Of a DNA stretch of 43,823 nt, positions 23,194 to 31,163 are shown piece after piece (position 1 is the stretch's first letter; each line of letters begins with the position of its first letter). A model generated the notes under the pieces. The model made no database searches and was not told the DNA's origin. It saw only the letters and a list, made by a program, of their open reading frames with translations. The position numbers were made by a program, and so were the translations under genes. Origin of the DNA: Sciscionella sediminilitoris (GTDB lineage Bacteria; Actinomycetota; Actinomycetes; Mycobacteriales; Pseudonocardiaceae); contig NZ_JALM01000045.1 in assembly GCF_000737195.2 (NCBI RefSeq), positions 1 through 43,823 of the forward strand, written 5' to 3'.

Positions 23194-24825
23194 TTGACAC
23201 CAGCGGCAAATCCGGCGGATCTGGTCCTCACCGGCGGAACCGTGCACACCCTCGACGCGGGCGCACGCACCGCGCGGGCGGTCGCCGCGACCGGCGGACT
23301 GATCACCGAGGTCGGCTCGGAACGCGATATCGCCGCGCTGATCGGACCGGAGACGAAGGTGCTCGATCTGGCCGGGCGCACGGTGATTCCGGGTTTCGTG
23401 GAGTCGCACAACCATCCGACCTTCTTCGGGCTGACCCTCGCGGCACCGGTGGACGCGGGCAGCCCGCCCAATGACCGGATCTCGGACATCGTCGAACGGG
23501 TCGCACAGGCGGTGCGCGATCGCGGTCCCGGCGAGTGGATCCGCGGGTTCCGCTACGACGACACGCTGCTCGCCGACAACCGGCATCCCACGCGCGCCGA
23601 CCTGGATCCCGTCGCGCCGCGGAATCCGGTGCTGCTGACCCATGTCTCCGGGCACTTCTGCGTGGCGAACTCGGCGGCCCTGCGCGCGGTCGGTATCGAT
23701 GCGAACACCCCGGATCCGCCCGGCGGGCGCATCGCGCGGGACGAGAGCGGGAATCCGAGCGGGCTGCTGATCGAATCGGCGGCCTTCCTGGCGACCTCGC
23801 AGCTGCCCGGGCAGGACGTCGAAACGCTGACCGAGGCGCTGCGTCTCGCGGATGCCGAATACCTGGCCAACGGGATCACCTCGGTGCACGACACCGGGGT
23901 CGGGCTGATCGGCGGACCGGCCGAGCTCACCGCCTACCGGCGGCTGCACCGCGAGGGCGCGCTGCGCACCAGGGTGCACGGATACCTGTTCCACGAACTG
24001 CTCGACGGCCTGCGCGAGGGTGTCCCGGAACCACCGGAACCCGGCGACGACGCGTTCACCATGACCGGGGTGAAGATCGTCGCGGACGGCTCGATCCAGG
24101 GCCTGACCGGGTGCCTCGCCGAGGGCTACACCTGCGCACCCGATGAGCACGGGATGCTGCTGCTCGAACCGGACGAGCTCGTCAGGCGGATCGCCGCGCT
24201 GGACGAGTCGGGCTGGCAGGTCGCCGTGCACGGCAACGGTGATGCCGCGATCGAGGCCATCGTGCAGGGCTACCAACGGCTCGGCGCTCCGGAGGGCACC
24301 GGGCGGCGGCACCGCATCGAGCACTGCCAGACCGCCCGCGAGGACCAGCTGGACCGGATGGCCGCACACGATGTGCTCGCCTCGTTCTTCGTCAAGCACG
24401 TGTACTTCTGGGGCGACCGGCACCGGGACGTGTTCCTCGGCCCGCAGCGGGCGGCCCGGATCAGCCCGCTGGCCTCCGCGCGCCGCAGGGGAATCCACTT
24501 CGGACTGCACTCGGACACCCCGGTGACCCCGGTGCCACCGCTGGAGGGAATCTGGTGCGCGGTCACCAGAACCACCAGCGGCGGGCACACGCTCGGCGCC
24601 GAGCAGGCGGTCAGCCCGCTGGACGCGGTGCGCGCCTACACCCTCGACGCCGCCTACCTCGCCGGAGAGGAACACCTCAAGGGCAGCATCGAACCGGGCA
24701 AGTTCGCCGATCTTGCGGTGCTGGACGGCGATCCGCTCACCGTCGAGCCGCAGCGGCTGCGCGACCTCCGGGTGGAGGCGACGGTGCGCGGCGGCGAGCC
24801 GGTATGGACCGGGGCGCCGCGATGA
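23194..24825 (+). CDS. YtcJ-type amidohydrolase (amidohydrolase family 3)
   Basis: Metal-dependent hydrolase of 543 residues. Strand-1 metal ligands lie in VIPGFVESHNHPTFFG, later ligands in VAVHGNGDAAIEA and RHRIEHCQT, and the terminal Asp in HFGLHSDTPVTPVPP, with the C-terminal small domain KGSIEPGKFADLAVLDGDP. This is the group containing N-substituted formamide deformylase and AepA-like proteins, which cut amide bonds. The TTG start at 23194 follows AGGAGGA. It overlaps the DUF3311 gene by ATGA, and that gene overlaps the symporter, so this is an import-and-cleave unit. In a taurine region an N-acyl-amine such as an N-acyltaurine is a plausible substrate, but this is only inference. Confidence 0.88.
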   Translation: MTPAANPADLVLTGGTVHTLDAGARTARAVAATGGLITEVGSERDIAALIGPETKVLDLAGRTVIPGFVESHNHPTFFGLTLAAPVDAGSPPNDRISDIVERVAQAVRDRGPGEWIRGFRYDDTLLADNRHPTRADLDPVAPRNPVLLTHVSGHFCVANSAALRAVGIDANTPDPPGGRIARDESGNPSGLLIESAAFLATSQLPGQDVETLTEALRLADAEYLANGITSVHDTGVGLIGGPAELTAYRRLHREGALRTRVHGYLFHELLDGLREGVPEPPEPGDDAFTMTGVKIVADGSIQGLTGCLAEGYTCAPDEHGMLLLEPDELVRRIAALDESGWQVAVHGNGDAAIEAIVQGYQRLGAPEGTGRRHRIEHCQTAREDQLDRMAAHDVLASFFVKHVYFWGDRHRDVFLGPQRAARISPLASARRRGIHFGLHSDTPVTPVPPLEGIWCAVTRTTSGGHTLGAEQAVSPLDAVRAYTLDAAYLAGEEHLKGSIEPGKFADLAVLDGDPLTVEPQRLRDLRVEATVRGGEPVWTGAPR

Positions 24826-25046
24826 CCCGCCGCTGGCCGAGCCTGCTCATCGGGCTCGGTATCCCGGCGCTCGCCCTGTTCGCCGGAATCCCCGCGGTGG
24901 CCGGGAGCACGGTGACCGTGCTCGGTTTTCCCTTGGTTTTCTTCTGGATCTTCTGCTGTTTCCCGCTCACCACCCTGTGCCTGTGGGTCAGCTGGCGGTT
25001 CTTCGACCGGCAGGTGGCCGAGGACCGACCGGAGGAACCCGGATGA
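24822..25046 (+). CDS. DUF3311 small membrane protein
   Basis: Protein of 74 residues with two transmembrane helices (PSLLIGLGIPALALFAGIPAV and VTVLGFPLVFFWIFCCFPLTTLCLWVSW) and an acidic tail. DUF3311 proteins commonly precede sodium:solute symporters and are thought to be accessory subunits. ATG overlaps the amidohydrolase stop, and its own stop overlaps the symporter start (both ATGA), so expression is tightly coupled. Confidence 0.85.
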   Translation: MTRRWPSLLIGLGIPALALFAGIPAVAGSTVTVLGFPLVFFWIFCCFPLTTLCLWVSWRFFDRQVAEDRPEEPG

Positions 25047-26479
25047 CCGTCGCGATCCTCGTCGTCGTCATACTGGCCTCGCTGGCGCTCGCGTTCTGGG
25101 CAGGCCGGGGCACCCGGGGCGGCGGCATCTCCGAGTTCCTGGTCGGCGGGCGCAGTTTCCCCGCCTGGCTCATCTACTTCCTCGCGGTCGGCGAGGTGTA
25201 CAGCATCGGGGCGATCATCGGGCTGCCGAGCGGGATCTACGCGGGCGGCCCCGGCTACGGGGTCTGGTTCCTCGGCTACATCCTGCTGGCCTACGCCATC
25301 GGGTATTTCCTCGCGCCGCTGATCTGGCGGGCCGCGCACCGCTACGACGCGATGACCGTGCCGGACGTGTTCGGCGGCCATTTCCGGAGCAGGAAACTGG
25401 AACTCGTCTCCTGCGTGATGATGCTGCTCGCGCTGATCCCCTGGGGCCAGTACCAGTTCATCGGGCTGCGCATCGTACTGAGCAACCTCGGGATCCCGCT
25501 GAACTCGGTGGAGTGCGTGGTGCTCGCCGGGCTCGTCGCCTTCGGCTACATCGCGGTCTCCGGGATCCGCTCCCCCGCCTTCGTGGCGATCCTGAAGGAC
25601 ACGCTCATGCTGATCGCGGTGGTGGCCGTCGGGCTGGCCGCGGTGCTCGCCATCGACGGCGGCGGACCGGCGCCGAGCGGGCCACCCCGGCACATCGAGA
25701 CCACGCTCGGCGGATCGCAGCTGACCTTCGCGATGACCACGATCCTGTTCCAGGGCCTGGTGTTCTACCTCGGGTTCGGCGCCTCGTACATCTTCCCGGC
25801 CCGCTCGGAGCGCACGGTGAAGCGTTCCACCGTGTGGATGCCGCTGTACATGCTGATCTTCCCGTTCGTGGTGCTCGCCGCCTACTACGGCATCCGGATG
25901 CATCCGGACCTCGCCGATCCGAACACGGTGTTCATGGCTACCGCGCGCGGGCTGCTCCCCTCCGGGCTGCTCGGCATCGTCGCCGCGGGCGCCGCCCTTT
26001 CCGGGGTGCTCGTGCTCGCCGCGACCGCGCTGTCCATCGGCGGCATGGTCAGCCGCAATCTGGTGCCGAACCTGGCGCCCTCGGTGCAGCGGCGCTGGAC
26101 GGTGCTCGCGGTCGGGGTGTTCCTGGTGCTCGGCGCCGTGCTGACGCTGGTGGCCTCCACGCTGATGCTCACCGTGCTCAACCTGACCTACAACCTGCTC
26201 GCCCAGCTGGTGCCCGGCTGGCTCGCGGTGCTGTTCGCGCGGCGGGTGCGCACCAGCGCGGTGATCGCGGGCATGGTCGTCGGCGCGGTGACCGCGATCC
26301 TGTTGTACGTGGCGGGATTCTCCTTCGGCGGGGTCAATCCCGGGCTGATCTCGATGGCGCTGAACCTGGCCGTGGTGTTCGGCTGGAGCGCGATCCGGCC
26401 GGGAACCGAGCGGGTTCCGGTGCTGCACCGCGGCGCTCAGCGAGCCAGTGCGGCCAGCACCTCGGCCACCATCCGCTGA
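25043..26479 (+). CDS. Sodium:solute symporter (SSS family)
   Basis: Carrier of 478 residues with about 13 helices. The N-terminus MTVAILVVVILASLALAFWAG, the FLVGGRSFPAWLIYFLAVGEVYS segment (helix 1-2 sodium-site region), YDAMTVPDVFGGHFRS and GAALSGVLVLAATALSIGGMVSRNLV (SSS signature region) identify the family; PanF/ActP-like carriers are relatives. GGAGGAACCCGG precedes the ATG. It most likely imports the substrate of the amidohydrolase. Its 3' end overlaps the convergent cobT-like gene by 43 bases (26437-26479). Confidence 0.9.
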   Translation: MTVAILVVVILASLALAFWAGRGTRGGGISEFLVGGRSFPAWLIYFLAVGEVYSIGAIIGLPSGIYAGGPGYGVWFLGYILLAYAIGYFLAPLIWRAAHRYDAMTVPDVFGGHFRSRKLELVSCVMMLLALIPWGQYQFIGLRIVLSNLGIPLNSVECVVLAGLVAFGYIAVSGIRSPAFVAILKDTLMLIAVVAVGLAAVLAIDGGGPAPSGPPRHIETTLGGSQLTFAMTTILFQGLVFYLGFGASYIFPARSERTVKRSTVWMPLYMLIFPFVVLAAYYGIRMHPDLADPNTVFMATARGLLPSGLLGIVAAGAALSGVLVLAATALSIGGMVSRNLVPNLAPSVQRRWTVLAVGVFLVLGAVLTLVASTLMLTVLNLTYNLLAQLVPGWLAVLFARRVRTSAVIAGMVVGAVTAILLYVAGFSFGGVNPGLISMALNLAVVFGWSAIRPGTERVPVLHRGAQRASAASTSATIR

Positions 26480-28065
26480 CCGGAAAGCGATTCGGTGTCC
26501 AGTTCCCGGTGCCGTCGCAGGGTGCGCCCGAGATCGAGGCCGAGCCCCAGTCCCAGGACTTCCCGCCCCGCCCGGTCCAGTGCGGACAGCTGCGCGCGCA
26601 GGTGCCGCTCCAGGTAACCGGAACCATTGGCCAGTTCGGTCGACCGTTCCATCGGCGCCCCGTCGGAGACGAGCACCAGTACCTGCCGCCGCCAGGACTG
26701 TTCCTCGGCACGTTCGGCCGCCCAGCGAACCGCCTCGCCGTCGATCCCCTCCCGGTACAGGTCCTCGCGGAACAGCGCGGCGATCCCGGAGCGGCCGCGC
26801 CGCCACGGAGTGCGCGCCTCCTTGAACACCAGGTGCCGTCGTTCGGCGAGCCGGCCCGGATCGGGCGGGCTCCCGGCACGCAGCCAGTCCCGCCGCGCAC
26901 GGCCGCCGTGAAACCCGCCGGTGCTGAACCCGAGCACCTCGCAGGCGGCCCCGGCCCGGTCGAGCGCGCGGGCGAACACATCCACGAGCACCGCGACCGC
27001 TTCGATGTGCCGCTTCATCGAACCGGAGCAGTCGAGCAGGAACGTGACGAGCACATCCGGAACCGGTTCGGTGCGCTCGACGCGGAACACCCGGTGATCG
27101 GCGGGCGCGCAGATCAGCTGGCTGAGCGCGCGCCCGTCCACATGGCCCTCCTCCTGACCGCCGAGCCAGCCGTCCACCCGCGGTTCGGCGAGCAGGGCGT
27201 GCAGTTTCCTGGCGAGCGGGCCGATGGCGATGCCCTGACCGGCCACGAGCCGGTCCAGCCGCTGCCGATACTCGCGGAGCTGGGCCGCCCGCACGAGTTC
27301 GGTGGCGTGCTGCTGGCGATCGTGCGCGGTGGTGAACACCCGGTACGGCGCGGTTTCCCCGCCGGTTTCCGGTTTTCCGCCGCGCGTCCCCGGATGTCCG
27401 CCCTCGCTCTCCGCGCCGAGCACCAGCAGCGCGCCCGCGGAATCCGGTGCCCGCTCCGGCTCCCCGGGATCGCCGAGCATCCGGGCGAGCGTTTCGGCGA
27501 TCTCCCGCGCATGCCCGGCGTACGCGGCCTGATCGTCCCGGCTGCGGCGCAACCGGGCCAGCTGTTCGCCCAGCGCGGGAGCGAGCGCGTACCGCGGTTG
27601 TTCGATCAGATCCTCGACTGCTTCCGGGATCGGCTCGCCGGTGACCCGCGCGTGACAGATCACCGCCACGGTGTACAGCAGCAGACCGCGCGCGGTCTCC
27701 AGGTGGCCCCCGGCGCGCACCTGTTCGGACCAGTCGGCGAAGCAGCGGCGCAGATTGGCGGCCACCCCGGGAAGTTCGGGCGGGGCCAGCGCCTCGACGC
27801 GGAACTGCTCCAGCTGCTCGAAAACCGCTCGCGCTACCGGATGCTCCGGGCGGGTGGCGCGCAGCAGCCCCGGATCGGAATACCGCAGCCGCGCGGCGAT
27901 CGCGTCCACCGAACCGCGCCGCACCGCCGCGCTGCGGTGTTCCGGGCGCACGTGCGCGACCGGGATCCGCACCGGCGTTCCGCCGCGATAGGGCACCGGA
28001 CCGTGCAGCAACAGTTCCGGGATCCCGGTCAGGGCGCGCAGGGTGGCTCCTTCGACGGATGTCAT
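26437..28065 (-). CDS. CobT-like VWA-domain protein
   Basis: Protein of 542 residues matching the CobT cobaltochelatase subunit. The C-terminal von Willebrand A domain (about residues 330-540) holds the MIDAS FLLDCSGSMKRH, then EVLGFSTGGFHGGRARRDWL, RLAERRHLVFKEARTPWRR, REDLYREGIDGEAVRWA, LVSDGAPMERSTELANGSGYLERHLR and LGLGLGLDLGRTLRRH. The middle is a variable, charged linker, and the N-terminal part (LRYSDPGLLRATRPEHPVARAVFEQLEQFRVEAL) is the usual scaffold domain. It partners the CobS-like ATPase downstream on the same strand. The large catalytic subunit CobN and all other cobalamin genes are absent here, so it may be an activator of another enzyme rather than a cobalt chelatase (inference). 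Confidence 0.85.
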   Translation of the reverse strand: MTSVEGATLRALTGIPELLLHGPVPYRGGTPVRIPVAHVRPEHRSAAVRRGSVDAIAARLRYSDPGLLRATRPEHPVARAVFEQLEQFRVEALAPPELPGVAANLRRCFADWSEQVRAGGHLETARGLLLYTVAVICHARVTGEPIPEAVEDLIEQPRYALAPALGEQLARLRRSRDDQAAYAGHAREIAETLARMLGDPGEPERAPDSAGALLVLGAESEGGHPGTRGGKPETGGETAPYRVFTTAHDRQQHATELVRAAQLREYRQRLDRLVAGQGIAIGPLARKLHALLAEPRVDGWLGGQEEGHVDGRALSQLICAPADHRVFRVERTEPVPDVLVTFLLDCSGSMKRHIEAVAVLVDVFARALDRAGAACEVLGFSTGGFHGGRARRDWLRAGSPPDPGRLAERRHLVFKEARTPWRRGRSGIAALFREDLYREGIDGEAVRWAAERAEEQSWRRQVLVLVSDGAPMERSTELANGSGYLERHLRAQLSALDRAGREVLGLGLGLDLGRTLRRHRELDTESLSGQRMVAEVLAALAR

Positions 28066-28089
28066 GAGAGCGCACCTTTCATGAGCATC

Positions 28090-28122
28090 GCAGCGAGCGC
28101 CAGCGAGTGAGGAGCGCAGCGA
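28090..28122. repeat. AGCGAG-rich intergenic repeat
   Basis: Between the two cobST-like genes lies a 33-base block made of GCAGCGAGCGCC, AGCGAGTGAGGAGCGC and AGCGA elements. It resembles the AGCGAG(TGAGGAGCGCAGCGA) intergenic repeats I recall from actinobacterial genomes. It has no coding sense and could mark a recombination seam or a transcribed stem. Confidence 0.5.
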
Positions 28123-28147
28123 AAGTCCGATCGGGACAGCACAGTCG

Positions 28148-29095
28148 TCATGCCACCAGCTCGTCCAGTTCGGCGGCGAAACAACGCTGGAAGTACTCGG
28201 CCACCAGCGGGCGTTCCTCGGGATCGCACTTGTTCGCGAACGACATCCGGAAGGCCTCGCCCGGATCCGGGAACACGGCCAGGTTCTCCGCCCAGCTGAT
28301 CACGGTGCGCGGGGACATCAGCGTGGACAGATCACCGGCGGCGAAGCCCTCCCTGGTCAGGCCCGCCAGTTCCACCATGGCCGCGGCGAGGTCCCGGTCC
28401 AGTCCGGGAACCTGGCCGAGCACGATCGCGATCTCCTCGGCCGCGGGCAGGAAATCCAGGGCGGCGACGATGTTCCACCGGTCCAGCTGCGCCTGGTTGA
28501 GCCGCTGCACCCCGCGGTAGAGGCCGGTGTGGTCACCGAGCCCGGTGGTGTTGGCGGTGGCGAACAGCCGGAACCCGGGATGCGGGCGCAGCACCTCGTT
28601 GCGGTCCAGCAGGGTGAACCGGCCCTCGCGTTCGAGCAGCCGCTGCACCACGAACATCACCTCGGGGCGCCCGGCATCGTATTCGTCCAGGATCAGCGCG
28701 ACCGGGCGGCGCACCGCCCAGGGCAGCACGCCCTCGCGGAACTCGGTGACCTGGTGCCCCTCGCGCAGCACGACCGCGTCCCGCCCGATCAGGTCCAGCC
28801 TGGACAGCTGCCCGTCCAGGTTCACCCGGACACACGGCCAGTTCAGCCGCGCGGCGACCTGTTCGATGTGCGTGGACTTCCCGGTCCCGTGCATGCCCTG
28901 CACGAGCACCCTGCGGTTGTGCGCGAACCCGGCGAGCAGTGCGAGTGTGGTCTCCCGGTCGAACCGGTAACCGCGATCGAGGTCCGGAACGTGCTCATCG
29001 GCCTCGGTGAACGCGGGCACCCGCAGATCGGTGTCGATCCCGAACACCTCGCGTGCGGCCACCTCGGTGTCCGGCGAGCGGAATTCCGCTGACAT
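28148..29095 (-). CDS. CobS-like MoxR/AAA+ ATPase
   Basis: ATPase of 315 residues very like the CobS cobaltochelatase subunit. It has an N-terminal VFGIDTDLRVPAFTEADEHVPDLD, Walker A GMHGTGKSTHIEQVAARLNWPCVRVNLD (about residues 68-95), Walker B ALILDEYDAGRPEVMFVVQRLLE, sensor 1 FRLFATANTTGLGDHTGLYRG, and sensor 2 region MSPRTVISWAENL. ATG at 29095 follows GAGGAGG. It is divergent from xsc across 115 bases, and upstream of the CobT-like gene with an 82-base gap. The pair forms the hexameric motor and VWA adaptor known from CobST, NorQD and CbbQO, which load metal or remodel enzymes. Here the target is unknown. Confidence 0.88.
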   Translation of the reverse strand: MSAEFRSPDTEVAAREVFGIDTDLRVPAFTEADEHVPDLDRGYRFDRETTLALLAGFAHNRRVLVQGMHGTGKSTHIEQVAARLNWPCVRVNLDGQLSRLDLIGRDAVVLREGHQVTEFREGVLPWAVRRPVALILDEYDAGRPEVMFVVQRLLEREGRFTLLDRNEVLRPHPGFRLFATANTTGLGDHTGLYRGVQRLNQAQLDRWNIVAALDFLPAAEEIAIVLGQVPGLDRDLAAAMVELAGLTREGFAAGDLSTLMSPRTVISWAENLAVFPDPGEAFRMSFANKCDPEERPLVAEYFQRCFAAELDELVA

Positions 29096-29130
29096 GCGCC
29101 CTCCTCGACTCATCTCGCGCGTGCGCGGCA

Positions 29131-29159
29131 TTGACTGCTCCGGCGCACCGTCCTATCGT
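29131..29159 (+). promoter_or_regulatory. xsc promoter with A+T-rich leader
   Basis: TTGACT (29131-29136), 17 bases and TATCGT (29154-29159). Immediately after it, 29161-29200 is A+T-rich (ATATTCCACTATAAGAAAG), probably an operator overlapping the transcription start; it contains CCACTATA, the inverse of the TATAGTG seen at 38744-38750. Confidence 0.6.
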
Positions 29160-29210
29160 CAACATATTCCACTATAAGAAAGACTTTGTCATCATATGGA
29201 AGGAGTCGGC

Positions 29211-30983
29211 ATGGGTGAGCCGCGAAAGATGACCCCGTCCGAGGCGTTCGTCGAAACCATGGCGGCCAACGGTGTCACGGACATCTTCGGCATCATGGGC
29301 TCGGCGTTCATGGACGCCATGGACATCTTCGCGCCGGCGGGTATCCGGCTGGTCCCCGTCGTGCACGAGCAGGGCGCGGCGCACATGGCCGATGGGTACG
29401 CGCGGGTCAGCGGCAGGCACGGCGTGGTGATCGGGCAGAACGGCCCCGGCATCAGCAACTGCGTGACGGCCATCGCGGCCGCCTACTGGGCGCACAGCCC
29501 GGTGGTGATGGTGACCCCGGAGGCGGGGAGCATGGGTATCGGCCTCGGCGGCTTCCAGGAGGCCAACCAGCTGCCGATGTTCCAGGAGTTCACCAAGTAC
29601 CAGGCGCACGTGAACAATCCCAAGCGGATGCCGGAACTGACCGCGCGCGCCTTCGACCGGGCGATGTCCGAGATCGGGCCGACCCAGCTGAACATTCCGC
29701 GCGATTTCTTCTACGGCGAGCTCGAGGCGGAGATTCCCGTCCCGCAGCGGCTCGACCGGGGAGCCGGTGGCACCCGCAGCCTCGACGAGGCCGCGGATCT
29801 GCTCGCCGGCGCCGAATTCCCGGTGATCATCTCCGGTGGCGGGGTGGTCATGGCCGACGGGGTGGAGCAGTGCAAGGCGCTCGCCGAACGACTCGGTGCC
29901 CCGGTGGTGAACAGCTACCAGCACAACGACTCCTTCCCCGCGAGCCACCCGCAGTGGTGCGGGCCGCTCGGCTACCAGGGCTCGAAGGCCGCCATGAAGC
30001 TGATCTCCAAGGCCGATGTGGTGCTCGCCCTCGGCACCCGGCTCGGTCCGTTCGGCACGCTCCCCCAGCACGGCATGGACTACTGGCCCAAGGACGCGAA
30101 GATCATCCAGGTGGACGCCGACCACAAGATGCTCGGCCTGGTCAAGAAGATCACCGTGGGCATCTGCGCCGATGCGGGCGAGGCCGCGGCCGCGCTGACC
30201 GAACGGCTGACCGGACGCACGCTCGCCTGCGATGCCACCGCGGCACAACGGGCCGCGGAAACCAAGGCGGAGAAGGACGCGTGGGAGAAGGAACTCACCG
30301 AGTGGACCCATGAGACCGACCCCTACAGCCTGGACATGATCGCCGAACAGGAGCAAGAGGAGGGCAACTGGCTGCACCCGCGGCAGGTGCTGCGGGAACT
30401 GGAAAAGGCCATGCCCGAGCACGTGATGGTGTCCACGGACATCGGCAACATCAACTCCGTGGCGCACAGCTACCTGCGGTTCGAGGAACCGCGCTCCTTC
30501 TTCGCCCCGATGAGCTTCGGCAACTGCGGTTACGCGCTGCCCACCATCATCGGCGCCAAGGCCGCGGCACCCGAGCGTCCGGCGATCGCCTACGCGGGCG
30601 ACGGGGCCTGGGCGATGAGCATGGGCGAGATCCTCACCGCCGTGCGGCACGACATCCCGGTGACCGCGGTGGTGTTCCACAACCGCCAGTGGGGCGCGGA
30701 GAAGAAGAACCAGGTGGACTTCTACAACCGCCGGTTCGTGGCCGGGGAACTGGAAAGCCCCAGTTTCGCGGGCATCGCCGAATCCATGGGCGCGGACGGG
30801 ATCGTCGTGGAGAAGCTCGAGGAGGTCGGCCCGGCGCTGCGCAAGGCGGTCGAGGCGCAGATGACCAAGGGGCGCACCACGGTCGTGGAGATCATGTGCA
30901 CCCGCGAGCTCGGTGACCCGTTCCGCAGGGACGCGCTTTCCAAGCCGGTCCGCTACCTGGAGAAGTACTCCGACTACGTGTAA
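29211..30983 (+). CDS. xsc: Sulfoacetaldehyde acetyltransferase
   Basis: ThDP enzyme of 590 residues that converts sulfoacetaldehyde plus phosphate to acetyl phosphate and sulfite, in the cytoplasm. The N-terminus MTPSEAFVETMAANGVTDIFGIMGSAFMDAMDIF and VVHEQGAAHMADGYARVSGRHG hold the catalytic Glu. The PP domain AYAGDGAWAMSMGEILTAVRHDIPVTAVVFHNRQWGAEKKNQ and DFYNRRFVAGEL are the Xsc signature. ATG 29211 is preferred over ATG 29196 because GGAAGGAG sits 5-6 bases upstream. It has its own promoter and a strong terminator at 30997. With the aminotransferase at 31164 and pta at 20468 it makes a full taurine-to-acetyl-CoA route. The released sulfite must be handled by genes outside the window. Confidence 0.95.
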   Translation: MGEPRKMTPSEAFVETMAANGVTDIFGIMGSAFMDAMDIFAPAGIRLVPVVHEQGAAHMADGYARVSGRHGVVIGQNGPGISNCVTAIAAAYWAHSPVVMVTPEAGSMGIGLGGFQEANQLPMFQEFTKYQAHVNNPKRMPELTARAFDRAMSEIGPTQLNIPRDFFYGELEAEIPVPQRLDRGAGGTRSLDEAADLLAGAEFPVIISGGGVVMADGVEQCKALAERLGAPVVNSYQHNDSFPASHPQWCGPLGYQGSKAAMKLISKADVVLALGTRLGPFGTLPQHGMDYWPKDAKIIQVDADHKMLGLVKKITVGICADAGEAAAALTERLTGRTLACDATAAQRAAETKAEKDAWEKELTEWTHETDPYSLDMIAEQEQEEGNWLHPRQVLRELEKAMPEHVMVSTDIGNINSVAHSYLRFEEPRSFFAPMSFGNCGYALPTIIGAKAAAPERPAIAYAGDGAWAMSMGEILTAVRHDIPVTAVVFHNRQWGAEKKNQVDFYNRRFVAGELESPSFAGIAESMGADGIVVEKLEEVGPALRKAVEAQMTKGRTTVVEIMCTRELGDPFRRDALSKPVRYLEKYSDYV

Positions 30984-30996
30984 TCCCTTTCCAGCA

Positions 30997-31043
30997 AACG
31001 AAGAGTGGGTGCCCCGGCATGACCGGGGCACCCACTTTTCGTT
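30997..31043. terminator. Strong intrinsic terminator after xsc
   Basis: A 21-base stem (30997-31017 with 31023-31043, one G-T pair) with loop CATGA. The core is AGTGGGTGCCCCGG/CCGGGGCACCCACT, and AACGAA/TTCGTT flanks give an A-tract before and a T-tract within TTTTCGTT after the core. It begins 13 bases after the xsc stop. Confidence 0.9.
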
Positions 31044-31163
31044 GTGCGGCACGGTCTTGGCGCGTTCTGGACCCACCAAAGCGGCGTTGTCTGGTTCTTT
31101 GCACGGACCAGTTCCGCTGCCATCGTTTGAGGAACACAGCGCGAGCGGTCAAAGGAGACGAGT

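Noticed and set aside
24737-28075. 1112-codon minus-strand open frame over the symporter and cobT region
   Set aside because: Low-complexity shadow of the true genes; it crosses both of them out of frame with no recognisable domain.
26437-29095. Magnesium chelatase (ChlI/ChlD) pair
   Set aside because: The ATPase and VWA sequences follow CobS and CobT segment by segment, and no bacteriochlorophyll genes are present.
29211-30983. Acetolactate synthase as the identity of the ThDP enzyme
   Set aside because: The HNRQWGAEKKNQ and DFYNRRFVAGEL segments and the neighbours fit Xsc, not IlvB.
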